From the NCBI RefSeq assembly GCF_027943255.1, contig NC_072897.1:59854406-59918405 (forward strand): a DNA stretch of 64,000 nucleotides, given 5' to 3'. Below the pieces are notes generated by a model. The model was not told where the DNA came from. It saw only the letters and a list, made by a program, of their open reading frames with translations, and did not search any database. The first letter of the stretch is position 1, and the number at the start of each line of letters is the position of its first letter. The position numbers and the translations under genes were made by a program. Of the stretch, positions 54,619-64,000 are shown piece after piece. Source of the stretch: Anastrepha obliqua (Eukaryota; Arthropoda; Insecta; Diptera; Tephritidae).

Positions 54619-54930
54619 TCAGAACCTTTCGACAATGGAATCAATACTTGCTAGATCTTCTTCAGTATGGAATAATGTGCTACTCACTGTGGGAGGAGGA
54701 CGTTGGTTGGTGGCGTATTTGCCAGACACAACCCAGCCTAAAAGTGTCTTTTGCAATGTTGGGTGATTGGGGCTGGCCTTGATCTGGCCTACAGCTAAAA
54801 GCTCGAAAAATGTTTCAGCACCTAACACAAGATCTACCTTTTGAGCCTCCGCTAAGCTAACGTTTTTAGGAATTCTCCAGCCATTAATATTTACGTTACC
54901 ATCTGGATGGCTGGCTGAAGTGGATCGCAC
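54619..54930 (-). CDS. BEL/Pao protease-region fragment
   Basis: 103 codons: NVNINGWRIPKNVSLAEAQ, VDLVLGAETFFELLAVGQI, and LQKTLLGWVVSGKY. This is the end of the BEL-type retropepsin domain (DUF1758) and the LGWVVSG linker to RT. The active-site DTG lies in the degraded part upstream. Confidence 0.7.
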   Translation of the reverse strand: MRSTSASHPDGNVNINGWRIPKNVSLAEAQKVDLVLGAETFFELLAVGQIKASPNHPTLQKTLLGWVVSGKYATNQRPPPTVSSTLFHTEEDLASIDSIVERF

Positions 54931-55697
54931 TATCCAAAACTGTGCCGAAAACTCATAATTATTGAATCGCTTTTACAAACGTATTTAATTTCGTCCTTAC
55001 TTTTTTGGTTGCATTTCCGATGCCCATAATATTTAAGGTCGTACTTTCGCGTTGAATTCGTAACTTTTACGTTGACTACGGCTGTAGCCAACATAACCCG
55101 ATCTGGCGTACTCGTCGTGGGCATGGCATGCGAGGTCGAAAGTTGTGGTGCAGTTGCAAAGGATACAGGGTACTGGTGCAGCAACGTGTGATGCGAACGG
55201 TTGCAAACACGACACCGATCCGCTTTGCACTTTGAAACTGAGTGCCCCTTTCGCAAACAATTTATGCATGAGGGGACTGATTTAGCTAACTCAAATCGCT
55301 GCTGAGCAGAGAGAGTTTTAAAAGTAGGACTCGCGCGTATTCTATGATCCTTTGATTTACAGTGTGGGCACACCGGCTGTTTTATATCTGAAGTCACTAA
55401 GGCAGCTGTTGTCCTTTCCGCACGAAGGTGGGGTTTCTGAATGCTGTGACTGATTGACGGCTTTATCCTCGACGTTGAGGCTTCATCGGCAGATAAATGT
55501 TGGTAGCGTTTATTTAATGCTGCCTCACACTCACGCCATAATGGCAGCTTATCATAATCCAACTGTTCCTCCCACTTTGACCGAGTAACGGGGTCAACTT
55601 TCGACATTACCAGATGAATTATGATAGCGTTTGTGATGTTTTTCTCGTCACCTAAAGACAGCAACGAGTCGTAAACAGCCGACACTGTATCAATCAT
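54930..55697 (-). pseudogene. BEL/Pao Gag, C-terminal part with zinc knuckles
   Basis: MIDTVSAVYDSLLSLGDEKN, IIIHLVMSKVDPVTRSKWEE (DUF1759-type), then CPHCKSKDHRIRASPTF (first knuckle, last Cys replaced by Ser), CINCLRKGHSVSKC (CX2CX4HX4C) and CRVCNRSHHTLLH. After HHTLLHQYPVS the frame passes to protease sequence, then shifts. A frameshift at about 55700-55850 separates it from the N-terminal piece. Confidence 0.8.
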
Positions 55698-55849
55698 TGT
55701 GCGCTATGAAAGCGCAGATGGCTTTGGGATAGTTGGCAGTTCAAAAAGTTTGGAAATTGTGTCGAAAAATATTAAGCATTTATTGTCATAAACTTTTTTG
55801 AGACTAGCCAACGCCTTTGAATAATTTTCGTCCGACATTTGGAAGGCCT

Positions 55850-56128
55850 TTACCGTTCCCAATGCTCTAACTCCCCACGGGCTATGCCTTCCTCGTCGAT
55901 TTCTTCAATTTTCGACTGACACTTCATAAGCTTATCGCTATGAGAGTTCAAAATGTCTAGTCGACACTCCAATTCAATTGGATGTAACGACATTGTTTTT
56001 TCGAGGAGACCCGTTTTTATGCGCATTATACTATTTTTCGCAACAGTTCGCTGGCGCTTTAATGATTTCAATTCCATCATCTCCTTACTTGGAGAGAGAC
56101 TTGGAACTGCTGTCTTTGGCTTGCTCAT
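55850..56128 (-). CDS. BEL/Pao Gag N-terminus
   Basis: 92 codons from ATG 56128: MSKPKTAVPSLSPSKEMMEL, a helical, charged segment (LKSLKRQRTVAKNSIMRIK, LDILNSHSDKLMKCQSKIEE). N-terminal coiled helices of this kind start BEL/Pao Gag. The ATG is the first in the frame. The ORF stops after LEHWER where sequence is rearranged. Confidence 0.7.
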   Translation of the reverse strand: MSKPKTAVPSLSPSKEMMELKSLKRQRTVAKNSIMRIKTGLLEKTMSLHPIELECRLDILNSHSDKLMKCQSKIEEIDEEGIARGELEHWER

Positions 56129-56611
56129 TTTGAGTTAAATTATTTAAACTCCCGAAAAATTTGCTCAATGTCCACAGAAACGAAAAAATATCTGTGAGAG
56201 ATTGTGGCTGAAAAAACGAAAACGAAAAGATGGCTGAATATCCTGCACAAATCTCAATCAGAAAAACGAAAAATAGCTGTTGAACAAGGCTGTAGTCAGG
56301 CCACGAAAGGGTGAGCAAACACAGTAGCACAACACTACGAAAATTGTTCAACAAATTTGCGAAAAATCGACTTTTGTTTGAATTATTTCCTTGTAAATAA
56401 TCCGTATTTACGGTAAATTTATTTAACTTTATATTAATTTTAATTTAATGGAACTTATTGTTCGAAAAAAAGTATTCAATTTATTTAATTTCGTTTTTTT
56501 TAATTTATTGACGATTTCGCCTTTAAGGTCACACCCTTTATTATCAAATCCCAACGTACCCTTGTTTCACTTTCGCGGAGTTTTATATACATATATTTGT
56601 ATAAATGATTG
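56129..56611 (-). other. BEL/Pao leader and possible 5' LTR end
   Basis: AT-rich, without a supported ORF. It should hold the element's leader and LTR end, but I could not place the primer site. It is cut by the gypsy-type insertion at 56612. Confidence 0.35.
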
Positions 56612-56615
56612 TATA

Positions 56616-57176
56616 AGTTATAAGTGGTTCACTTTCCCTCTGGAGCAGTGATGATGCCTTGGTCCAGCGGCGGGTGTTGCTGACACGTCTCAGCTACTTC
56701 TTGTTTCTAATTAGCTTTAGGATGTTTAGGTTGGGAGACTTGACTTCGTCCCCTTTGTTGGACTATTGGCCTTGTGGCTCAACAGTGTAAATCAATACAT
56801 CAAATATTAACGGCGGTGTGCCGGAGTAAAGTCAATCGTTCTTTATTAAACAATTGTCTGGACAAAACGGATTATAAGAATGGAATGAATAAAAGACTAA
56901 AGCTAAGTACATAAATGGAATTATGAATCTAAACCTAAATAATATACATAATAAGTACATAAAGATCATGCCATGGGTTTGTGGTCTGTAAAACCGACTC
57001 AGCATATTTCCGATCAGAATTCCAACGCTTGCGACACAACAGAAACGGCTGGCCGTTGCTCCGACTCACATTATTTTGTTTATGTTGCATATGTGGTCGG
57101 GTTCAGCGACATTGTTTGCGCGCGGGTTGCTCGGTGAATTCATTGCGAGGGACGTTCGATGATTTGGCTGTTAACT
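56616..57176 (-). repeat. 3' LTR of the gypsy-type provirus
   Basis: 561 bp. It holds 7 bases (ATGTGGT-type insertion at about 57089) that the other LTR lacks. Inner edge at the purine tract. Confidence 0.95.
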
Positions 57177-58550
57177 AGCCCCCCTTTAAGATTGTTGCCA
57201 TCCTCGGTGACACTTAACTCCTTTACCAGTTCTTGCAATTTGATGGAAGATCTTCTCCGGTACCAACACTGATAGATGATGCCAATACAGCCAAAGGCAA
57301 GGCTGAGTGTTACACCAACCATGAACCAGACTCTGGGAGTCCCTCCGGAAAACATATCGTCTCTTAACTTCTGAATTATATGCAGATTGTGCTCATTCAT
57401 CCTTTGTAACATTGGTAGGCTGAGCACTTGGTCGTGTCCTGTAATATTCAGCAATGGTGACGCCACGATGCCTGGACTCTTGTTTACAACACCATTGTAG
57501 TTAATGTATGTGGTCTCGTTTATAGTCGCAATACGTTCAAATGTGATGAGATGTGTGCCTTCAATTGTCATCACTGGGCCGTCATCTACTCTTACTCTTG
57601 CTGATAGTTCGTTGACAACGATTATTCCTTCGTCTAATAGGGTAATCGGTTCCAAGTGGCTTGGCTGTGTGTGGCATAACGCTGAACCTCCGGAATGTAA
57701 TCCGCTGGCGCATGTGTCATAAGCAGATTTCTTGCAGAATGGTGTTATTGTGGGCAACAGGATATATCATAACCTTCTTACAAATAGTCTTAACATTAGG
57801 ATACTCAATTATTATGTGGATTACTCTATTTGATTGAAATATTTTTATATTTGATACTGCCATTAAACTAACTATTGGGACCTCTGCGAGCTGTTCGGTA
57901 AAAATTGATTTTAAATCTTCGTGGTCGAGAATTGCGGGGTTTATGATGTTAGATTTGGCGAGCGTTATAGTGAGCATAAGGTTTTGGATTTCACTGGTTA
58001 ACATTCTATTTTGTGCAAGTAAAGTTTCATACAAATGAGGAGAGTCTACGAACTCGCCTTTTTTTTTCTTTAATTAATTTATTTACTGCATCAGTTAAAA
58101 GGTTAATTTGTTTCTGTGCTTCAGTGATTACTATTACTTGTCTGTTGTTTGATTCTATGAGCTCGGCTTCGGTAAGTTTAATCTTTTCTAAGTCTGATGC
58201 ATCAGGCGTACCTGCAACGATTTTTAAAGCTGTTCCTAGAAAGTCTAAACTTCTGGCCATTCTATGGTGTACCGTTAAGCTAGATAAAATATTCTGAATA
58301 TGGTCGATATCTACATCTAACAATTTTCGCATGTGTGACTGAGGGAAAAGTTTTGATAATTTAATTGTATCATCTATAATGCTCACGAAATTAGAAAAAT
58401 TTGTAGAATGTCTCACGTAACTATGTTGTTCCCATACAAAAACGTTTCCGTCCAATATCGGAATGTAGCTTGCGTGCGAGAAATCGGTGATGCGTGCGTG
58501 AGTTGTGGATAAGAGTATGAGGGTCACTCCGATGAACCTGTATGAAATGA
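57140..58550 (-). pseudogene. env-type gene in three frames
   Basis: Three open pieces: about 58535-58027, 58034-57717 and 57757-57140. The first opens with a hydrophobic stretch usable as a signal peptide (VTLILLSTTHA) and has the SLDFLGTALKIVAGTPDA block, the conserved start of the fusion subunit, then a long helix. The third has a membrane anchor near its end (WFMVGVTLSLAFGCIGIIYQ, about 57270-57330) and a basic tail. No ATG precedes the first piece. An acceptor-like TTTCATACAG ends at 58538, as expected if env is made by splicing. The two frame breaks, near 58030 and 57740, stop a full product. The 3' end runs into the LTR. Confidence 0.75.
57177..57190 (-). promoter_or_regulatory. Polypurine tract
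   Basis: Minus strand CTTAAAGGGGGGCT directly before the 3' LTR, where plus-strand DNA synthesis is primed. Confidence 0.8.
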
Positions 58551-58604
58551 TTAAACTGAATTGTAGTAACTATCTGTAAGAATCTTATGCGTTATGACCT
58601 ATGT

Positions 58605-59741
58605 TTACCTCACATTGTCCTTATGGACCACCCTCCCCTTAACAAGTATAGACGTTCCCAGGTCTGCTTGTACGGCGCCCTCTGTGCACAAGGGAGATAG
58701 TTTGTTACCTAATCTTTTGTTATTTTTGAGGTAAACTTTTTCTCCTACATCAAACATCCTGTTCTGTCTGTTCGGGTTGCATCTAGCTAATTGATCTTGC
58801 GGAGCTTTTATTAGTCGATCTTTGTTAGTGATGTCTGACACTATTCTTTTGCAATGCCAGAATTTGGTTGTCGGGAAAATTGAAACCAGCTCATGTTGAA
58901 ATGCAGCTAAAGTTGTGAGTTCGCAATAAAACGCGTTTACAACATCGGGGTTCACAGCAAGTTTTAATGTTTCTATGAGATTAATTTTATCTGTAAATTG
59001 AATTAAGTGACGGGTTTTTTTGCCAAATAGAATAAGTCTTCGATGCAACGAATAACGTGATTCTTCCAAAGTTATCTGATTTCTATAACAATTTAGGGGG
59101 TTATCAGTTGTTTGTATAGTGTATGTAAGGGATACCTCACTGTGAATAGTGGCTATGTCTGATTGCGTTTCGTCTTGGAGAGCGTTAAGCTCTTGCCTAG
59201 ATAAGGCATCTGCGACAAAGTTTTCTTTCCCTGGCTTGTAATGCAATTGGGCGTTATGTTGTTCAATAAACGCCTTCCACCTCTTGATTTTCGCATTCGT
59301 ATTTTTCTCAGACACTGCGAACGTGAGAGGTTGATGATCTGTAAATATATGTAGCTCTCTTGTACCGTAAAGGTAATTCTGCAGTTCGCCGAGGGCCCAT
59401 ACAATCGCCAACAACTCTCTTTCGTTGGTAGCATAGTGAGTTTCGCACGTTTTTAGCGTTCGGGAGATCATGGTGATGGGTCTACCGCCTTGAGATAATA
59501 CTGCTCCAATGCCATTTGCAAAAGCATCTGTAGTCAAGTCAAAAGGTCTTTTGAAATCAGGGTACATGAGCATAACATCTTCTGATGCTAGTATGTTTCT
59601 CAATCGGTTAAAAGCGTCGCGTTGAGATTCGTCAAATTGGACTGCTACTTTCCTAGACATGTGTTTGCTTACAGTGCCGTTTTCGCCTTTTAGTATATTA
59701 GTCAAGGGTCTTGCTATGGCTGCAAAGTCTTTGATAAACAC
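58605..59741 (-). pseudogene. pol: RNase H, then an in-frame join that lacks the integrase core
   Basis: 378 codons. RT/RNase H part: FDLTTDAFANGIGAVLSQGG (Asp), THYATNERELLAIVWALG (Glu), LHIFTDHQPLTF (Asp), KPGKENFVADALSRQ (Asp). After SIFPTTKFWHCKRIVSD the protein passes at about 58830 straight to LARCNPNRQNRMFDVGEKVY and the integrase C-terminal tail. The HHCC zinc domain and the whole DDE core, some 250-300 residues in related elements, are missing, with the frame preserved. The element can therefore copy RNA but not integrate it by itself. Confidence 0.85.
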
Positions 59742-60799
59742 CCTATAGTAGCTGGCTGGATCGCCTTGACTTTTTCTGGGTCTGTTTTTGCTCCCTCGCT
59801 AGTAACAATGAAGCCTAGATACTCGACACTTTCTTTAAAAAATTTCGACTTTTCCTTGGAGATTCTCATGTTAGCATCGCAAAGTTCCTGAAGTATTATA
59901 TCGATATGGCGGACGTGGTCTGCGGCATTTTCAGAGAAGATAATTACGTCATCCACATAGACATAACATATCTTTCCGATCTGTTCTCGCAAGATATCGT
60001 CGATTGCTCTTTGAAAAATGCTTCCCGCATTTTTTAGACCAAAGGGCAAACGACAGAATTTGTATTTTCCGCCATTTATCGAGAAGGATGTCTTTTCACG
60101 ATCGTCCTCCGCTAGGTAAATCTGGTGGTATCCGGATTTAAAATCCAGTGTGGTAAAAAACTTAGCCTTTCCGAGGTTAGCTAAGATTACCTGGATACTC
60201 GGCATCGGATATCGGTCGGCGATGGTCTTCTCATTTAGTTTTCTAGAGTCAATGACCAGTCGTTTATTCTTATTTCCGTTGGAATCTATTCCTTTTTTAT
60301 CAACAACCCAGACTTGGCTATTATACGCAGATCTTGATGGCCTTATGATGCCATCTTTCAACAGCTGTGCGACTTCGTTGTTTACAAAATCTGACACGCC
60401 TACTGGGTATGGATAGGGCTTTGAATATACCTCCTTATTGTCTACAGTCCGGATCCTGGCGACGACTGAAGTATTATAAGGCAGTGCCTCGTTAGAGGTC
60501 GCGAATGCACTAATTCTCTTCAGTATCATTTTCTTGAATTCGCCTTTTACGGAATTTGGGACTACGATATCATCGACACGTGTAAAGTTCACGTTATCGC
60601 ACGGATGGTGATTGACTATTTCCGAAGTATTACCGTAGTTTATGCTGTTTTCCATCAGGTCAATAGTTACCCCCGCCTGCGTGAGCAGATCGAAGCCTAT
60701 TATAGCATCAAAGGTGTCAAGGGTATCTAATATGAAAAACGTGGCAACTTTCCCAAAAATTACTATTGAACATTTTTTTTTGAATTTTACTGGACCCAT
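59714..60799 (-). pseudogene. pol: protease end and reverse transcriptase
   Basis: 361 codons. DTFDAIIGFDLLTQAGVTID closes the protease. RT: VSKPYPYPVGVSDFVNNEVA, LLKDGIIRPSRSAYNSQVW, VIDSRKLNEKTIADRYPMP, FFTTLDFKSGYHQI (first Asp), FCRLPFGLKNAGSIFQRAID and CYVYVDDVIIFS (YVDD at 59948-59959), then VEYLGFIVTSEGAKTDPEK. The RT palm is complete. A frameshift with a short loss at about 59740 separates it from RNase H, and a frameshift in a T-run (plus strand, about 60772-60781) separates it from the protease active site. Confidence 0.85.
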
Positions 60800-60962
60800 G
60801 AATGGAGTTCACAGTAAAAGGGGTGTCGACTGGTGTTACGTTTTTTAACTCCTTTACGGGTTTAATGTAACTTTTTGCCGCCCCGGTGTCGATAAGAATC
60901 TTTAATGTTTTGCCAGCCAATTGACGCTCGACGAACGGCAATCGGGAACGACCTCTAAAAAA
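60717..60962 (-). CDS. pol: protease active-site part (-1 frame to gag)
   Basis: In the -1 frame after the slippery site: PFVERQLAGKTLKILIDTGA, with the retropepsin DTGA motif (about 60890). No ATG is needed if entered by frameshifting. The reading goes off at the T-run near 60780 and stops at 60717. Confidence 0.8.
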   Translation of the reverse strand, partial: FFRGRSRLPFVERQLAGKTLKILIDTGAAKSYIKPVKELKNVTPVDTPFTVNSIHGSSKIQKKMFNSNFWESCHVFHIRYP

Positions 60963-62269
60963 TTCAATAAATCGTTGTCCTCGGGTTCGCCACTTTCGTC
61001 ATCTATTTCAGCACGCGCAGTTTCGGCCATTTCTTCGTATTCTTTCTCGTCTTGGGTAGGCGCTCGTTGCGTAATATTGTTAATCTTTTGGCGCCTATAG
61101 CCTGACGTGCGTTCTGAAGTGTTATGCCTTTTCCGAGCCCCGTCTTGTGTAGAATAGCCCTGTGGCTTTCCCCAATTGGTCTGTTGTCTTAACTTGGACA
61201 TCGAAGGATCAACGTCCATGGGTTGAGCCTGATACTTTGATTGTGGCTCTTTGTCATTCGCTAGCGTTTTAGGGTCAGCTTGCTGTGCCCTGCTTTGGCC
61301 TTGATTTCCCACAAAATGTGGATTTCTTTCCTGGCCCCTGCCTTGTCTAGCTTGGTTACGATTGCCAAATCTAGTATTATCGCCACTATGGTTTCTTTCT
61401 TCAATTACTTTAGCATAAGATGCAGCAAATGCGCTTCTTTCGATGCTATTTTCAGCCTCACGGGCCACTGCTAATGCAGATGGCAAATCCTTGGGCTTCG
61501 CTGGGATTACTAAAGATTTTAGGGGCCTCCTAAGTCCTGCCATGAAAGCGTGTAGTGCATCGTCTCTAATTTCTGCACAAAGAATGGACGCAGCTTGCTC
61601 GTCATGAGTCATTACTAATTTATTTGTGACCAGAGTGAGCTTCTTTTCCACCTCATCGTAATATTCCATTAAGTTTAGGTCACCCTGCCTAACAAGTTCT
61701 AGTTGCTGCCTAAGTACGCGCAAGGATGTTTTGTCTGCGTACGAGCAGTCGAGCCTAGCGATAATGGCGTCAAAATTAAGCACTGTATTGTGCGACGTAA
61801 GGATGGCACGAGCTGGACCAGTTACTTTGTTTTTTAAAATGGCCACAGCCTCGTAATGCGCCTCGCTGCCTACGTATCTTTTGAAAATCTCTTATGCGTC
61901 TATAGCCGCCTGTCGCCACGACACGTATTCCTCATGATTTCCATTGAAGCTAGGCACTGATTTTACAATGTCTAACTTCACCTCACATCCCACACTAGGG
62001 TCAATTGTTACTCTCTGGTATGTTTCAACTTGTGGGGTCTCTATTCTTAACGCATTAACCTGACCTCTAACTGTTTCAAGTTCCGCTCGGAACTCGTCTT
62101 TTAGTCTCCTCTCTTGTTCGAGGAGCGCACTGTTTACCGCACCTTCTACTAACGCTTTTAGTAATGCCGGCTCCATTCCTAATTGACCGTTTCTTCCTGG
62201 CCTAAATCCTATTTCTTGCTCTTCGTCACTGTCGTACTCTATCTTTATATTTCTATAAGCCCAAGTCAT
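60902..62269 (-). pseudogene. gag with one in-frame stop
   Basis: From ATG 62269 (MTWAYRNIKIEYDSDEEQEI), 278 bases below the LTR, to a stop at 60902: 455 codons with one TAA in the same frame at 61892-61894. The first part has a coiled coil (LLEQERRLKDEFRAELETVR). The second has the capsid block KVTGPARAILTSHNTVLNF, LMEYYDEVEKKLTLV and a low-complexity Gln/Arg/Asn tail with basic patches. There is no zinc knuckle, as is usual for this group. A formal open frame extends above 62269 to 62344, but the later ATG fits the Gag N-terminus better. Confidence 0.8.
60956..60962 (-). promoter_or_regulatory. -1 ribosomal frameshift heptamer
   Basis: The gag frame reads AAT TTT TTA, so the heptamer T TTT TTA is in the correct X XXY YYZ phase. 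It lies 52 bases before the gag stop (60902) and a -1 slip enters the protease frame. The same heptamer is known from lentiviruses. A downstream pseudoknot was not checked. Confidence 0.7.
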
Positions 62270-62532
62270 GAGCAGCCAATGAAGCGAAAATATCACCTTG
62301 TTTCTCTTTTTTTTTTCAACAAAAAAACTGCACTTGCACGTCAATAATTTCGCGACTATACCGTAATGCTCACTTTCGCATTGCCAATTTATTCACAATT
62401 TTTTTTATTTAAAATAGTTTTTCATCAATAGTTTTTCTAATTTTTACCGAACATTCACTTACATGTTCTTGTTTAGGGCCATGGTGTTCCTAACTTAATA
62501 GATATCGTAAGATTATCTAATTCCAGTTTTAA

Positions 62533-62547
62533 CTCTGTTGGGCGCCA
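62533..62547 (-). promoter_or_regulatory. Primer-binding site, tRNA-Lys type
   Basis: Minus strand TGGCGCCCAACAGAG begins at the last LTR base (62547) and continues into the leader. TGGCGCCCAAC is complementary to the 3' end of tRNA-Lys. Overlap with the LTR end by one base is common in gypsy-type elements. Confidence 0.8.
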
Positions 62548-63100
62548 GTTATAAGTGGTTCACTTTCCCTCTGGAGCAGTGATGATGCCTTGGTCCAGCG
62601 GCGGGTGTTGCTGACACGTCTCAGCTACTTCTTGATTCTAATTAGCTTTACGATGTTTAGGTTGGGAGACTTGACTTCGTCCCCTTTGTTGGACTATTGG
62701 CCTTGTGGCTCAACAGTGTAAATCAATACATCAAATATTAACGGCGGCGTGCCGGAGTAAAGTCAATCGTTCTTTATTAAACAATTGTCTGGACAAAACT
62801 GATTATAAGAATGGAATGAATAAAAGACTAAAGCTAAGTACATAAATGGAAATATGAATCTAAACCTAAATAATATACATAATAAGTACATAAAGATCAT
62901 GCCATGGGTTTGTGGTCTGTAAAACCGACTCAGCATATTTCCGATCAGAATTCCAACGCTTGCGACACAACAGAAACGGCTGGCCGTTGCTCCGACTCAC
63001 ATTATTTTGTTTATGTTGCATCGGGTTCAGCGACATTGTTTGCGCGCGGGTTGCTCGGTGAATTCATTGCGAGGGACGTTCGATGATTTGGCTGTTAACT
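62547..63100 (-). repeat. 5' LTR of the gypsy-type provirus
   Basis: 554 bp, ends AGTTA...TAACT, TATA duplication outside (63101-63104). It should hold the promoter and poly(A) signals. AATAAA-type words occur on the minus strand only weakly. Confidence 0.95.
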
Positions 63101-63104
63101 TATA

Positions 63105-63930
63105 TATGGTACATGTACACTTATGGGAGTGTGTACATATATATGTACGTATATGAATATGCAAGAAACTGAAAGGGTGATGCAAAAAATTGAGAGTGTT
63201 TATCAACAATAACCACAACTTTCAATTTATTGCACTTGTTACCTGTATAGGCTTATTGCAAGCCTTGACTTTCCTTTTGCAGAGAATGCAGGTGCAGGTC
63301 ATTCTTGGCGGCGACAGAACCAGCGGTAGGAATTACAGCGACAGCGATGACGGCAGGAGCAGTGACTAGAGTTGCCGCGACGGTTACAGCGATGAGAGGA
63401 GCGGCGAGTATGGCAGTAACTGCGAGAACTGTGACAGCGGACAGTGATATCGATGAGGGCGACGAATGAACTTTTAGCGGTATCCAATTACGGCACTTAG
63501 GTAGTTTTTATTTATATATACATATTTTTTTTTTAAAGCTCACACTTTTCTCTTTTTTTTTTTAACAGGTCTTCTTAAACTTTTAAAATTGCCTTATTTC
63601 TGGCCCAAAGCACTTATGTACCACTGTGATCGTTTATACATACATATATATACCGCACTGTTCCAACTGTTACCACTATGTATTTTCGTTTATATTCGTT
63701 TTTTTTTTAATTAAGCACATATGATAATTTGGCACGCCTTTTCACCGCCACTATTTATTAATTTATTGTTTTATGTTAATGGATTTGTTGTTTTTAGTTT
63801 TATGTGTTGTATATTAGTTTATTTTATTATAATTTAAGAATTTTTTTCACTATGTCCCATTCCATAAATACGACACTGTATTGCCGCTGATACCGCTTCT
63901 CTCCTTATATTATATGTTTATGTATGTATG
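63105..63930. other. Unassigned flank with a GC-rich patch
   Basis: AT-rich ends (TATA and T-runs) around a GC-richer patch at 63281-63470 made of GACAGCGATGACGG-like words. One plus-strand frame is open there for about 60 codons, Ala/Thr-rich, after a TTTTGCAG acceptor-like site at 63276-63283. I cannot say if it is an exon, an old element or a simple repeat. Confidence 0.3.
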
Positions 63931-63931
63931 T

Positions 63932-64000
63932 ATGGAGGATGGTTCCATGTGTAGAAGTCCACGCAAGTGGGAAAGTTACTGATCGCCATTCACTTGGGAG
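63932..64000 (+). mobile_element. 5' tip of the CFDP2-like LINE, second copy
   Basis: 69 bases matching the reverse complement of about 907-986 with one indel. It runs off the window on the plus strand. The site is next to a TATG repeat (63914-63933). Confidence 0.8.

Larger units (their letters stand above)
51576..56611 (-). mobile_element. BEL/Pao retrotransposon, minus strand, degraded
   Basis: In order on the minus strand: gag, protease, RT, RNase H, integrase, DUF5641-type C-terminus, the order and domain set of BEL/Pao. A gypsy-type provirus has inserted in its upstream region at 56612-56615. Each domain is broken by shifts. Confidence 0.85.
56616..63100 (-). mobile_element. Gypsy/errantivirus provirus with both LTRs, integrase-deleted
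   Basis: 6485 bp on the minus strand with LTRs at 62547-63100 (5') and 56616-57176 (3'), both with AGTTA...TAACT ends, and TATA target duplications at 56612-56615 and 63101-63104. Order: LTR, primer site, gag, protease, RT, RNase H, env, purine tract, LTR. LTRs differ by about six substitutions and one 7-base indel (about 1%), so the insertion is recent. Yet gag has a stop, pol has frameshifts and lacks the integrase core, and env is split in three. TATA targeting and tRNA-Lys priming fit the errantivirus group. Confidence 0.95.

Overview
This is a 64 kb stretch of insect genomic DNA made almost entirely of nested, mostly broken transposable elements. No intact single-copy host gene, rRNA or tRNA gene is visible. 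The mix of element types points to a higher fly: gag-pol-env LTR elements of errantivirus type, copia and BEL/Pao elements, I-, LOA- and Jockey-type non-LTR elements, insect-type Helitrons, mariners including a DD41D (rosa-like) form, and a tRNA-derived SINE. A tephritid fruit fly is my best guess. That is inference from element families, not from a host gene.

Layout. 1-986: 5' half of a non-LTR element, minus strand, cut into an old errantivirus-like provirus (987 to about 4115, plus strand: integrase, env remnants, 3' LTR). 4116-7426: copia element, minus strand. A 3.03 kb DNA transposon with terminal inverted repeats (TIRs) and a 4-bp target duplication (7427-10459) is inserted exactly at its LTR/primer-site junction. 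11156-12702 and upstream: Helitron, minus strand. 13346-18671: full-length I-like LINE with its own Inr+DPE promoter and a 12-bp target-site duplication (TSD). 18.7-21.8 kb: unclassified repeats and a hAT-like MITE. 21867-27830: an inverted, about 99% identical copy of the Helitron-plus-LINE block, cut before the LINE's RNase H. 28.2-33.8 kb: LINE scraps and a decayed transposase-like gene pair containing a 1.16 kb tandem duplication. 33.9-36.8 kb: LOA-type LINE, minus strand. 36.8-38.9 kb: copia gag fragment and the DD41D mariner.

About 39.3-46.4 kb holds a second I-like LINE, split by a mariner (39589-40155), a SINE (41948-42267) and a Helitron (42296-45815). It gives a readable insertion history. 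46.4-47.0 kb: mariner deletion derivative. 47.1-48.0 kb: 3' end of the same LINE type that opens the window. 48.5-50.8 kb: Jockey-type LINE, minus strand. About 50.8-56.6 kb: BEL/Pao element, minus strand, with a SINE in its 3' end. 56616-63100: the most complete LTR element, minus strand, with both LTRs, TATA target duplications, a tRNA-Lys-type primer site, a gag-pol frameshift heptamer, but no integrase core. The window closes with the 5' tip of another copy of the first LINE, now on the plus strand.

No element appears fully autonomous as drawn. The closest are the I-like LINE (one private frameshift plus two lesions shared with its copy) and the TIR transposon (one frameshift, one stop). 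The biology here is of insertion, capture, duplication and decay.
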